Assembly (NCBI GenBank): GCA_046731855.1
Contig: JBKPLX010000263.1
Coordinates: forward strand, 1 to 15,682
Length of the DNA: 15,682 bases
Source: Udaeobacter sp046731855
GTDB taxonomy: Bacteria; Verrucomicrobiota; Verrucomicrobiia; Chthoniobacterales; UBA10450
Reading direction: 5' to 3'
Positions 7,914 to 14,431 of the stretch are shown here, one piece after another; within the stretch, counting starts at the first letter, position 1, and every line of letters begins with the position of its first letter. The translations under genes and the position numbers were made by a program. The notes under the pieces were generated by a model, which was not told where the DNA came from, did no database searches, and saw only the letters and a program-made list of their open reading frames with translations.

Positions 7914-9803
7914 TTATTCGGAATTTACGATTATTTCCACGGGCTGTGTTCCACGTAAACTATTCTTAGACAACCAAATAGATATTATTGCGACATCAGC
8001 CGGCGTGATTCCACTTATTCGGGCTGCCTGTCCTAGCGAGCAGGGGCGAGCAGTCGCCAGTTTTTGTCTCGTTTCAGAGCGAAGGCCAGGAATTTCATCG
8101 TAATTGAGCCAATTAGGAATCACCTGCTCCTGCCGGCGTTCAAGCTGTCGATTCTGCTCTGATTGCCGTGCGGCATAACCCTGGTATTTGAAATCCGTCT
8201 CGATTGAATTCCAGATTGTGATAGGTACGAGGGAAAGAAGTTCGAATGGCAAGTGTGTGACATTAAAATCGGGTCTCTTGAACAATTGGGAAATCGAGAC
8301 GCCATTGAGCTTGGTTTGGGTGGCTAGCAGACGGGCTTGATCCAAGAGGTGGGTCTTTTCCTTGTGTCGAACCCAACGGGCTGCGTTTACTAATCCCGAG
8401 CTAAATGCACGGCTCGTTAGACGCTGATCGGCATTGTCATGTCTAAGAAACAGCCGATCCTCGGCCCGGCTTGTAAACATGCGATAAGGCTCTTCGGTAC
8501 CTTTGGTGACCAGGTCATCGATGAGGACTCCTATGTACGCTTCGCTTCGCTCTAGCACCAAGGGCGAACGCCCTCGAACTTTCAGTGCAGCGTTAGCTCC
8601 TGCAATCAAACCTTGAGCCGCCGCCTCTTCATACCCGGACGTTCCGTTGACCTGACCGGCGAAATACAATCCATCGATCCGCTTTGTTTCAAGTGTCGGG
8701 AGAAGCTGGGTTGGCGGAAAATAATCGTATTCAACGGCATATCCCGGGCGCATTATCTCAGCTCGCTCCAGAGCGGGAATCGAACGTAAAAATTGAAGTT
8801 GAACGTCATATGGCAGACTCGTCGAGATACCATTTACGTAGTATTCCTTTGTGTGGCGGCCCTCGGGCTCGAGGAAGAGTTGATGCGACGCCTTATCAGA
8901 GAATTTTACGATCTTATCTTCGATGGACGGACAGTACCGGGGTCCAGTGCCTTTGATCTGACCGGCATAAAGTGGGGACCGACCAAGATTCGCGCGAATA
9001 ATCTCGTGGGTCCGCCCAGTGGTATGGGTTATCCAGCAGGGCATTTGTTCCACGTGGAACTTTCCTCCGTCAACGCGGTTCAGCGTAAAGATCTCTGCCG
9101 CACGGCCGCCAATTTCCCCGTCATAAAAAGAGAACGTCGGCGGTGGCTCGTCCCCAAGTTGGATTGCACACCGAGAAAAATCAATCGAGCGCGCATTTAA
9201 GCGACACGGTGTACCCGTCTTGAATCGCCCGACTTGAAAACCTAACTGCCGAAGATTATCGCTGAGACTCGAGCTGGCATCCGCCATTCGTCCCCCTGGC
9301 TTCGTAGCTTCGCCGACATGCAATAGCCCCCGCAAAAACGTCCCTGAAGTGATTACAACACTTCGGGTAGCGATTATCATCCCCAAATCGGTTTCAACGC
9401 CGCTGACATTGCCGTCCTCTACAAGAATACTTGAGACGGTTGCCTGTTTAAGGTCCAGATTGTCAGTCTCCTCCAAAATGGCCTTCATGCGAAACTGATA
9501 GGCCTTCTTGTCGCATTGTGCCCGGGGTGCCCGGACCGATGGTCCCTTCGTTCTGTTGAGCATCCGAAACTGAATCCCTGTAGCATCGGCATTTAAACCC
9601 ATCGCACCGCCCATCGCGTCTATCTCGCGGACAATATGGCCCTTGGCTAGCCCGCCAACCGCAGGATTACAAGACATTTGCCCAATCGTGTCCAAATTTT
9701 GCGTCAACATCAAAGTCCGGCATCCAATTCGCGCGGCGGCTAGTGCCGCTTCGATCCCGGCATGGCCGCTGCCGACAACCAATACTTCATATTCTGTTGG
9801 CAT
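7914..9803 (-). CDS. mnmG: tRNA uridine-5-carboxymethylaminomethyl modification enzyme MnmG (GidA)
   Basis: With MnmE, this FAD enzyme installs the cmnm5/nm5 group on U34 of certain tRNAs, using 5,10-methylene-THF and NADH. The 629-residue length matches E. coli MnmG. Features seen: the FAD-binding loop VVGSGHAGIEAALAAARIG (9-27); SCNPAVGGLAKGHIVREIDAMGG (around 44-66) with one conserved Cys; GIQFRMLNRTKGPSVRAPRAQ (about 76-96); the second conserved Cys in EQMPCWITHT (252-261, Cys256); GPRYCPSIEDK; and NGTSGYEEAAAQGL. The ATG at 9801-9803 gives the standard N-terminus. The frame is open upstream to 9983, but that stretch overlaps the VTT gene and has no MnmG similarity. Codons 249-252 lie on a parS-like palindrome at 9046-9061. 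mnmE is not in the window. Confidence 0.97.
   Translation of the reverse strand: MPTEYEVLVVGSGHAGIEAALAAARIGCRTLMLTQNLDTIGQMSCNPAVGGLAKGHIVREIDAMGGAMGLNADATGIQFRMLNRTKGPSVRAPRAQCDKKAYQFRMKAILEETDNLDLKQATVSSILVEDGNVSGVETDLGMIIATRSVVITSGTFLRGLLHVGEATKPGGRMADASSSLSDNLRQLGFQVGRFKTGTPCRLNARSIDFSRCAIQLGDEPPPTFSFYDGEIGGRAAEIFTLNRVDGGKFHVEQMPCWITHTTGRTHEIIRANLGRSPLYAGQIKGTGPRYCPSIEDKIVKFSDKASHQLFLEPEGRHTKEYYVNGISTSLPYDVQLQFLRSIPALERAEIMRPGYAVEYDYFPPTQLLPTLETKRIDGLYFAGQVNGTSGYEEAAAQGLIAGANAALKVRGRSPLVLERSEAYIGVLIDDLVTKGTEEPYRMFTSRAEDRLFLRHDNADQRLTSRAFSSGLVNAARWVRHKEKTHLLDQARLLATQTKLNGVSISQLFKRPDFNVTHLPFELLSLVPITIWNSIETDFKYQGYAARQSEQNRQLERRQEQVIPNWLNYDEIPGLRSETRQKLATARPCSLGQAARISGITPADVAIISIWLSKNSLRGTQPVEIIVNSE
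9046..9061. promoter_or_regulatory. parS-like ParB-binding palindrome inside mnmG (candidate)
   Basis: The plus strand reads TGTTCCACGTGGAACT, with a perfect 14-base palindrome GTTCCACGTGGAAC at 9047-9060. Known chromosomal parS sites read TGTTTCACGTGAAACA, with TGTTCCACGTGGAACA variants in pseudomonads. This one matches the latter at 15 of 16 positions. It encodes Phe-His-Val-Glu (residues 249-252) just before the conserved MnmG Cys block, so chance through coding constraint cannot be excluded. No parA or parB gene is in the window. Confidence 0.4.
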
Positions 9804-9835
9804 CTGAAACTTCGTTAGTTGTAAATACTTGGTAA

Positions 9836-10591
9836 TCAATGTTCTATATGCATTTCCTGTCTGGCATTCGCCTCCTGTTTCAGTCCTCCCGAATTGTGCG
9901 AGGTGTGTATCGCGGCGTATGCCATGCGGCCGAGCACTATCAGAAGCAAGGCTGTCGTCACGAATGCGCCCCCCCATATCCAATACTCGACCATGCGAGG
10001 ATAACTTTTCCCGCGCATAATTCGTACTGCAAACTGACCCAGCGTGCCGACATAAACGTACAAAAAAAGACCAGGCGCTCGCCCGATCGACGCCCAGAGC
10101 ATGTAGCTGCCAAAAGGGATTCGCGTTATGCCGTAGAAATAATTCAGCAGGCTCGTAGGGAAAAGTGGATGCAGCTGACTCAACAGAATAATCTTCCAGC
10201 TCTCGCGCTCTACTGCAGGTCCCAATGCGCGCAGCGTTGCGTTACGTGAAAGTTTTTGCTGAAACCAACGTCTGGCAATCCGTCGGCTTAGCGCAAAGGA
10301 AACTGCTGTAGCAACAAGGTTACCCGCGAGCACGATTAAGAATCCCCACCACAATCCAAAAAAGAAACCTCCGCCGACAGCAAGAATGCCACCGGGAAGC
10401 AGAAGGATATTACACGCGGCGAAAAGCAACGGATAGAAAACGCCCCCCCATGCGCCCCAGCTCATCACGCGCTGTTGCGATGCCTCGATAAGAGTGACGA
10501 TCGGAAGGAAGCGCGAAAGTACGATTGCGAGTACAATTGCAATAACGAGCGTTCCAACTTGCCAGCAAACCGCGCGGCTGACCTTCGGCAT
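9836..10591 (-). CDS. VTT (SNARE-associated/TVP38/DedA-like) membrane protein
   Basis: This is a 251-residue integral membrane protein. An N-terminal helix spans about residues 10-30. A VTT core runs from about 50 to 200: ILLLPGGILAVGGGFFFG (about 62-79, re-entrant loop type), then a G-N-L-V-A-T-x-x-S-F-x-L-S-R-R segment, then SQLHPLFPTSLLNYFYGI and GLFLYVYVGTLG. A last helix ends near residue 225, and the tail is polar. VTT/DedA proteins are linked to lipid scrambling, undecaprenyl-phosphate recycling and membrane homeostasis; the role of this one is inferred only. The usual Arg of the 'S-R-L-x-P-x-F-P' motif is replaced (SQLHPLFP). It sits 80 bases downstream of metF and 32 bases upstream of mnmG, so it is likely part of the same transcript. 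Proximity to plsY and gpsA fits a membrane-lipid theme. Confidence 0.85.
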   Translation of the reverse strand: MPKVSRAVCWQVGTLVIAIVLAIVLSRFLPIVTLIEASQQRVMSWGAWGGVFYPLLFAACNILLLPGGILAVGGGFFFGLWWGFLIVLAGNLVATAVSFALSRRIARRWFQQKLSRNATLRALGPAVERESWKIILLSQLHPLFPTSLLNYFYGITRIPFGSYMLWASIGRAPGLFLYVYVGTLGQFAVRIMRGKSYPRMVEYWIWGGAFVTTALLLIVLGRMAYAAIHTSHNSGGLKQEANARQEMHIEH

Positions 10592-10671
10592 CCGGGAATT
10601 CTGCTCGCGTCACTGCCTTCGCGCAAATCTCGCAAGCTGCATTTTCGCGCCCGAAGATCCGTATCGTCTAA

Positions 10672-11595
10672 CTAGACACTCGAGGGCTCTCGATTCCGAC
10701 GACGCGGAATACCAAGACTGTCAAAGATTACGCGCGTGGCGTCGGAACGGTTGAGTGTATAGAAGTGAATACCGGCCACATCGTTGTCCAGAAGATCGTG
10801 ACATTGTTCTATCGCGAAATGAAGGCCGACACGCTTGACCATCTCTGGATCGTTTTGGCAACGGTGTAGCGCGCGCAGAAGCTTTGCAGGGAAGCGTGCG
10901 CCGCCAGCTAGCTCGGCAATGCGTTTGAATCCGCCAATAGAAGTAATAGGCATGATGCCGGCGATAATGGGGATGTGAATGTCCGCAAGCGCACAGCGTT
11001 CCCGAAAATCGAGAAAATCACGGTTATCGAAAAATAGCTGGGTCACGACGTAGTCGGCGCCGGCGTCGACTTTCGCTTTGAAGTGGTCCATTTCGACCAA
11101 CCGATTTGGTGTCGCGGGATGTCCTTCGGGAAAACCGGCTACTCCGATCCCAAAACCGCGGCGGTCCGGATGCGCACCGGACTGGTTAAACCGGCGAATG
11201 AATTTGACCAAATCGATTGCATGTTGGAACGAGTCCCTCGATTTATCGTAAGCAATTCCAAGCGGCCTATCGCCGCCTAGCGCAAGAATATTTCCGATCG
11301 CAGACTTGGCATATCGAAGAAGAATCCCTTTGATCTCCTCTTCGTTATGACAGACGCAGGTGAGGTGAGGAATCGGGTCGAGCTTTGTCGTGTGTTGAAT
11401 GCGCTCGACAAGATCGTGGGTTAAATCACGCGTTGAGCCCCCGGCACCGTACGTCACGCTGACAAAATGAGGCATGTACGATTCGAGGTCGCGAATCGTT
11501 TGATACAGAATGTCGGCTGCCTCTGGAGTTTTTGGAGGAAAGAACTCAAACGAAAACGTGGGAGAATCCCCACGTATGATGTCGGCAATGTGCAT
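10672..11595 (-). CDS. metF: Methylenetetrahydrofolate reductase
   Basis: This cytoplasmic flavoprotein reduces 5,10-methylene-THF to 5-methyl-THF for methionine synthesis. The 307-residue TIM-barrel protein (E. coli MetF 296) has the N-terminal FSFEFFPPK (14-22, catalytic Glu), then VSVTYGAGGSTRD (45-57), and LALGGDRP (104-111), with the Asp that contacts the flavin. Later come GVAGFPEGHP, DAGADYVVTQLFFD and IIAGIMPI in the family order. The ATG at 11593-11595 gives the expected N-terminus. The gene follows a 109-base gap after the cyclase gene, in which a compact inverted repeat is visible. Together with the VTT protein and mnmG it may form the head of a longer minus-strand operon. MnmG also uses 5,10-methylene-THF, a loose metabolic link. 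Confidence 0.96.
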   Translation of the reverse strand: MHIADIIRGDSPTFSFEFFPPKTPEAADILYQTIRDLESYMPHFVSVTYGAGGSTRDLTHDLVERIQHTTKLDPIPHLTCVCHNEEEIKGILLRYAKSAIGNILALGGDRPLGIAYDKSRDSFQHAIDLVKFIRRFNQSGAHPDRRGFGIGVAGFPEGHPATPNRLVEMDHFKAKVDAGADYVVTQLFFDNRDFLDFRERCALADIHIPIIAGIMPITSIGGFKRIAELAGGARFPAKLLRALHRCQNDPEMVKRVGLHFAIEQCHDLLDNDVAGIHFYTLNRSDATRVIFDSLGIPRRRNREPSSV

Positions 11596-11671
11596 GAACT
11601 CGGCGGCTACCTTCGTTCCTAGCGCGACTTTCGGTCAACTCATCCAAAGCACATTTTTTGACGACCTATCC

Positions 11672-11701
11672 GGGTGCGGACTCGCACCACCCTCGCAGTC
11701 C
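11672..11701 (-). other. Compact inverted-repeat element upstream of metF (possible leader structure)
   Basis: In the minus-strand transcript, just after the cyclase stop, GGACT (11701-11697) can pair with AGTCC (11682-11678). GGGTG (11692-11688) can pair with CACCC (11676-11672), which would interlock as a pseudoknot. A simple alternative is a hairpin GGTGC-gagtcc-GCACC (11688-11673). No U-run follows. It lies about 75 bases before the metF start. It matches no riboswitch I can recognise (not SAM-I, SAM-II, SAH or THF by eye). Confidence 0.3.
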
Positions 11702-11704
11702 AAT

Positions 11705-12532
11705 TCAGGGCGCAATCGCGAACACCCGCGCCGGAAATCCTGAGCCGCCTTTCGGTTTCGGAAAGCTCACTACCGCAATTGCACCAGCTTCCGGGACCTG
11801 ATCGAGATTTGTCAGCAACTCAATCTGATAATGGTTTGTGCCGAGTATGTAGGTCTCGAGTGAGTAATCATCCTTACTGGTGGCGATTCCTGGATCAGTA
11901 TCCGTTGTTTCGTGGCCTGATGACGTAATCTTGCGCTCTTCGTAAAGATGCTTCAAGGCAGGCAAACTCCATCCAGGATAATGCGCGACGCCATTGACAT
12001 CTTTGTTTTCCATCTTTGCCGCATCGGGCCAGCGCTTCGACCAATCGGTCCGCATAGCAACAAATGCACCTGCAGGGATTGGTCCGTGATCTTTCTCCCA
12101 TTTTTTCACGCGCTCGAGCGATAGTGTGTAGTCTGGATTTTTCGCAGCCTCGTCGTGTACGTCGATGACAACAAGCGGCAGCACCATTTCTTTCGGTTCG
12201 ATCTGATCCACGGCGCGAAGCCCTTTGATAAAATGAGCAGGCGGATCGACGTGCGTCCCCCATTGGCCGACGTGTGTGTACAGTTCCGAGAAGAAACCTG
12301 TTCCCATGACGTCGGGACGCTTCTCGTACCAGTAAATTGTTTTGCGCACTTCATCGGGAAATCCCGGCCAACGCGGGATTCCCGGTGCGAACTCGTGTGT
12401 CAGATCTACGTATCGTTTGTGGGCAAGAATCTTTTGAATTTGCCAGAGAGACGGTTCGTCGGCACTCCATGCCGGGGAAAATGCCGCGATGAACAGGGCT
12501 GCACTTAACAAGAACGTCTTTCTAATGCTCAT
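11705..12532 (-). CDS. Secreted metal-dependent cyclase family protein (kynurenine formamidase / isatin hydrolase-like)
   Basis: This 275-residue protein has a clean Sec signal peptide: MSIRKTF, a hydrophobic core (8-20), and a likely cut after AWSA (about residue 24). The mature part is a cyclase-family (PF04199) enzyme. The metal-binding signature H-x-G-T-H-x-D-x-P-x-H is seen as THVGQWGTHVDPPAHF (86-101). A further His sits in SSGHETTDTDPG (about 200-211), and the ending PKPKGGSGFPARVFAIAP is characteristic. Relatives hydrolyse cyclic amides or aryl formamides with Mn2+ or Zn2+; the substrate here is unknown, and periplasmic location makes a tryptophan-catabolic role unlikely. AAGG lies five to eight bases before the ATG, a reasonable ribosome binding site. 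The gene precedes metF on the same strand and is divergent from the methyltransferase operon. Confidence 0.88.
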   Translation of the reverse strand: MSIRKTFLLSAALFIAAFSPAWSADEPSLWQIQKILAHKRYVDLTHEFAPGIPRWPGFPDEVRKTIYWYEKRPDVMGTGFFSELYTHVGQWGTHVDPPAHFIKGLRAVDQIEPKEMVLPLVVIDVHDEAAKNPDYTLSLERVKKWEKDHGPIPAGAFVAMRTDWSKRWPDAAKMENKDVNGVAHYPGWSLPALKHLYEERKITSSGHETTDTDPGIATSKDDYSLETYILGTNHYQIELLTNLDQVPEAGAIAVVSFPKPKGGSGFPARVFAIAP

Positions 12533-12828
12533 CTAGCCTTGTTAAAGCATTTAGGGTTAGGAGGCCAATATGTTCGAATAACTTTGAATAAGTCCCGTCC
12601 TTCTTCGAACAAGCCAAACCTGTCGGCGTTTATGTTGACCTTATCAACAGCTCATCGGCGTAGTGAAACACGAGGCAAATACACCGTGAATAGCCCCGAC
12701 TTATTCTCAATTAGAAGAAGATGATCAGAAAGATGAACTTTTGATTCAAATCATTTCTGGCTGTGGAAAACTTTTTGACGCTGAAAAACAGAACGAGAAC
12801 CGAATGTGCTACTGGAAACAACGATAAA
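12533..12828. other. Divergent intergenic region with short inverted repeats and DnaA-box-like 9-mers
   Basis: This stretch of almost 300 bases carries no convincing gene and holds the promoters of both flanking genes. It contains TGTTCGAA (12571-12578) and its exact complement-reverse TTCGAACA (12604-12611). GAATAAGTC (12586-12594) pairs with GACTTATTC (12698-12706), and there is a small hyphenated palindrome GTTGA-cctta-TCAAC (12634-12648). TTATCAACA (12641-12649) and TGTGGAAAA (12762-12770, reverse TTTTCCACA) each differ by one base from the DnaA box TTATCCACA. The 3' part is AT-richer than the genes. A 61-codon frame at 12539-12724 has no recognisable features. Confidence 0.5.
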
Positions 12829-13542
12829 ATGCCGCCGAAAGAGGTTTTACTCGAGAAGACAACAGCCCTTCCAAGCAGATACGAATACCGATCCTACAAA
12901 AACGACAGTCTTTTCGAACATGCCACCTGGGCTTATGCATTCTGCCGGGAACACCTTTTCCGTGATGATACAAAGCGCATTATCACGGCTCTTTGGCCAG
13001 ACGAACATCCGGCTCCGGGGACGACTCTGATTGAACTTGGATGCGGTCCTGGATTCTACTCGTGTCGTCTAGGAGAACGCTTTCGGGAGATGTCAATAAC
13101 CGGAGTGGATCGTTCCGCGAGACAAGTACAGTGGGCCAGCGAGCGAGCTGAGGCGCTTCAGTTGACTAATTGTTGCTTTAAACGGATCAACGCCCTCAGC
13201 TTATCATGTCTCGATGCAGCCTTTGATGTCGTCCTGGCTTCACGATTACTCACTATTCTGCCCGAGCAAGCGGGCGTCATTGCTGAGATGTATCGTGTTT
13301 TGAAGCCAGGAGGTCGCTGTTTCGTTGCCGAACCTCGCTACGCCTTTTGGGCGTCAATTCCACTTTTGGGCATGTGGCTTCTCGTAGGATTAATTCCCTC
13401 CGGAAATGGCTATCGGGAACCATATAAGGCAATGGTATTTTCTGCAGAAGGATTCGCGAACCTTTTTGCGACGCAACCATGGAAAAAGTTCAAGACCTGG
13501 CAGGATGGCCGCTACCAGTACGCTCTTTGCGAGAAAGGGTAG
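12829..13542 (+). CDS. Class I SAM-dependent methyltransferase
   Basis: This protein of 237 residues from the chosen ATG has a Rossmann-type methyltransferase fold. Motif I is LIELGCGPGFYS (67-78), the acidic end of strand 2 is TGVDRS (91-96), motif IV is FDVVLASRLLTILP (132-145), and the post-motif strand is YRVLKPGGRCFVAEPR (155-170). A hydrophobic segment PLLGMWLLVGLIP (178-190) suggests membrane contact or a hydrophobic substrate. Which small molecule or lipid is methylated cannot be told. The frame is open back to a GTG at 12763, but those 22 extra codons are polar, lack family similarity and begin inside a DnaA-box-like 9-mer, so I prefer the ATG at 12829. The next gene follows after 18 bases, so the two are likely co-transcribed. 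Confidence 0.85.
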   Translation: MPPKEVLLEKTTALPSRYEYRSYKNDSLFEHATWAYAFCREHLFRDDTKRIITALWPDEHPAPGTTLIELGCGPGFYSCRLGERFREMSITGVDRSARQVQWASERAEALQLTNCCFKRINALSLSCLDAAFDVVLASRLLTILPEQAGVIAEMYRVLKPGGRCFVAEPRYAFWASIPLLGMWLLVGLIPSGNGYREPYKAMVFSAEGFANLFATQPWKKFKTWQDGRYQYALCEKG

Positions 13543-13560
13543 CAAGCGATAGCGCAACGA

Positions 13561-14352
13561 ATGAGAAGGCGGCATCGTGTTGTTGATCCGGATAGACCGA
13601 TTAAGGATTTTGCGGGCTGTTCTGCACTGGCGCTGATGACCAAAGCGCCCCGCGCAGGGAAAGTGAAGACACGGCTTGTCCCGCCGCTCACAAATGAGGA
13701 AGCTGCGCAGCTCAACAGGTGTTTCTTGCAGGATACAGGCGCCGCGATTTCTGCTTGTTGCAGCGGTCTGACTGGCCCGAACTCCGGCCGGCCTGTCTCA
13801 CACGGGATTGCGGTTTACACCCCGGTGGGTGCCGAATTGGACTACGCCGATATTTTGCCCGCCGAGTTCAGTTTGTTGCCACAGCGCGGCGAAAATTTCG
13901 GTGAACGCCTCTGTTTTGCAGCTGAGGACTTGTTCAAGTGCGGCTTCCACACCATTTGTTTGATTGATTCTGATAGCCCGACCATTCCCGCTGAGAATTT
14001 TGCCAGGGCTATGGAGCTCCTTTCGTTGCCGGGGGACCATATCGTCCTGGGCCCCTGCGATGACGGTGGTTACTATTTAATTGGATTAAAACAGTTGCAC
14101 CGAGAAGTTTTCGAGGGAATCGATTGGAGCACAGAGCGAGTTTTGGAACAGACGATAAGGCGCGCGACGCAAATTGGTGTCGATGTTCATGAGCTGCCTC
14201 GCGGATTGGACGTCGACGATCACGCGACGTTGCGTCGGCTTTGCGATGAACTGCTTGGCAAAAATGCGCGCGATCATGTCGCACCTCAGACCCAGCTGTT
14301 TCTGCGCGAACTTATCGCGCGCGATGGGCGGGGGCGTGTTTGGTCGGTGTAG
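13561..14352 (+). CDS. TIGR04282 / DUF2064 family glycosyltransferase-like protein
   Basis: This 263-residue protein with a nucleotide-diphospho-sugar transferase-like fold has the family landmarks in order: ALALMTKAPRAGKVKTRL (22-39), QRGENFGERL (108-117), CLIDSDSP (133-140) and GPCDDGGYYLIG (164-175). FEGIDWSTERVL (184-195) also matches. TIGR04282 proteins are annotated as arsenosugar-biosynthesis glycosyltransferases in some contexts, but most members have no proven substrate. No arsenic gene is seen here, so I do not adopt that role. The start ATG gives a 20-residue polar leader before the conserved strand; the ATG at 13636 would cut into the KAP motif strand, so the upstream start is better. 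It sits between a methyltransferase and a sugar epimerase, suggesting a small glycan or glycolipid pathway. Confidence 0.85.
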   Translation: MRRRHRVVDPDRPIKDFAGCSALALMTKAPRAGKVKTRLVPPLTNEEAAQLNRCFLQDTGAAISACCSGLTGPNSGRPVSHGIAVYTPVGAELDYADILPAEFSLLPQRGENFGERLCFAAEDLFKCGFHTICLIDSDSPTIPAENFARAMELLSLPGDHIVLGPCDDGGYYLIGLKQLHREVFEGIDWSTERVLEQTIRRATQIGVDVHELPRGLDVDDHATLRRLCDELLGKNARDHVAPQTQLFLRELIARDGRGRVWSV

Positions 14353-14431
14353 GCCTGCGCCTTGCGTGCCGAATCGGAGAGCAACCGAAGCGGTTGCCCT
14401 GCAACTGCTGCATGACTAGCCTCAAAGTCGC

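Noticed and set aside
7947..7960. TGTTCCACGTAAAC as a second parS
   Set aside because: Only the left half matches; the right half has several mismatches, so it is kept only as a remark.
9804..9983. Open frame extending mnmG upstream by 60 codons
   Set aside because: It overlaps the VTT gene and the 32-base spacer; MnmG proteins begin directly at the FAD-binding strand, as the ATG at 9803 does.
11673..11688. tRNA 3'-end or integration att remnant suggested by GGTGC-gagtcc-GCACC
   Set aside because: The loop is six bases and lacks the TTCRANY T-loop pattern; no acceptor stem, CCA end or integrase nearby.
12539..12724. 61-codon frame in the intergenic region
   Set aside because: No ribosome binding site, no domain, and it runs across the inverted repeats; most likely chance.
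13561..14352. Arsenosugar biosynthesis role for the TIGR04282 protein
   Set aside because: No arsM, arsS or other arsenic gene is visible; the neighbouring methyltransferase has no Cys-rich arsenite-binding features.
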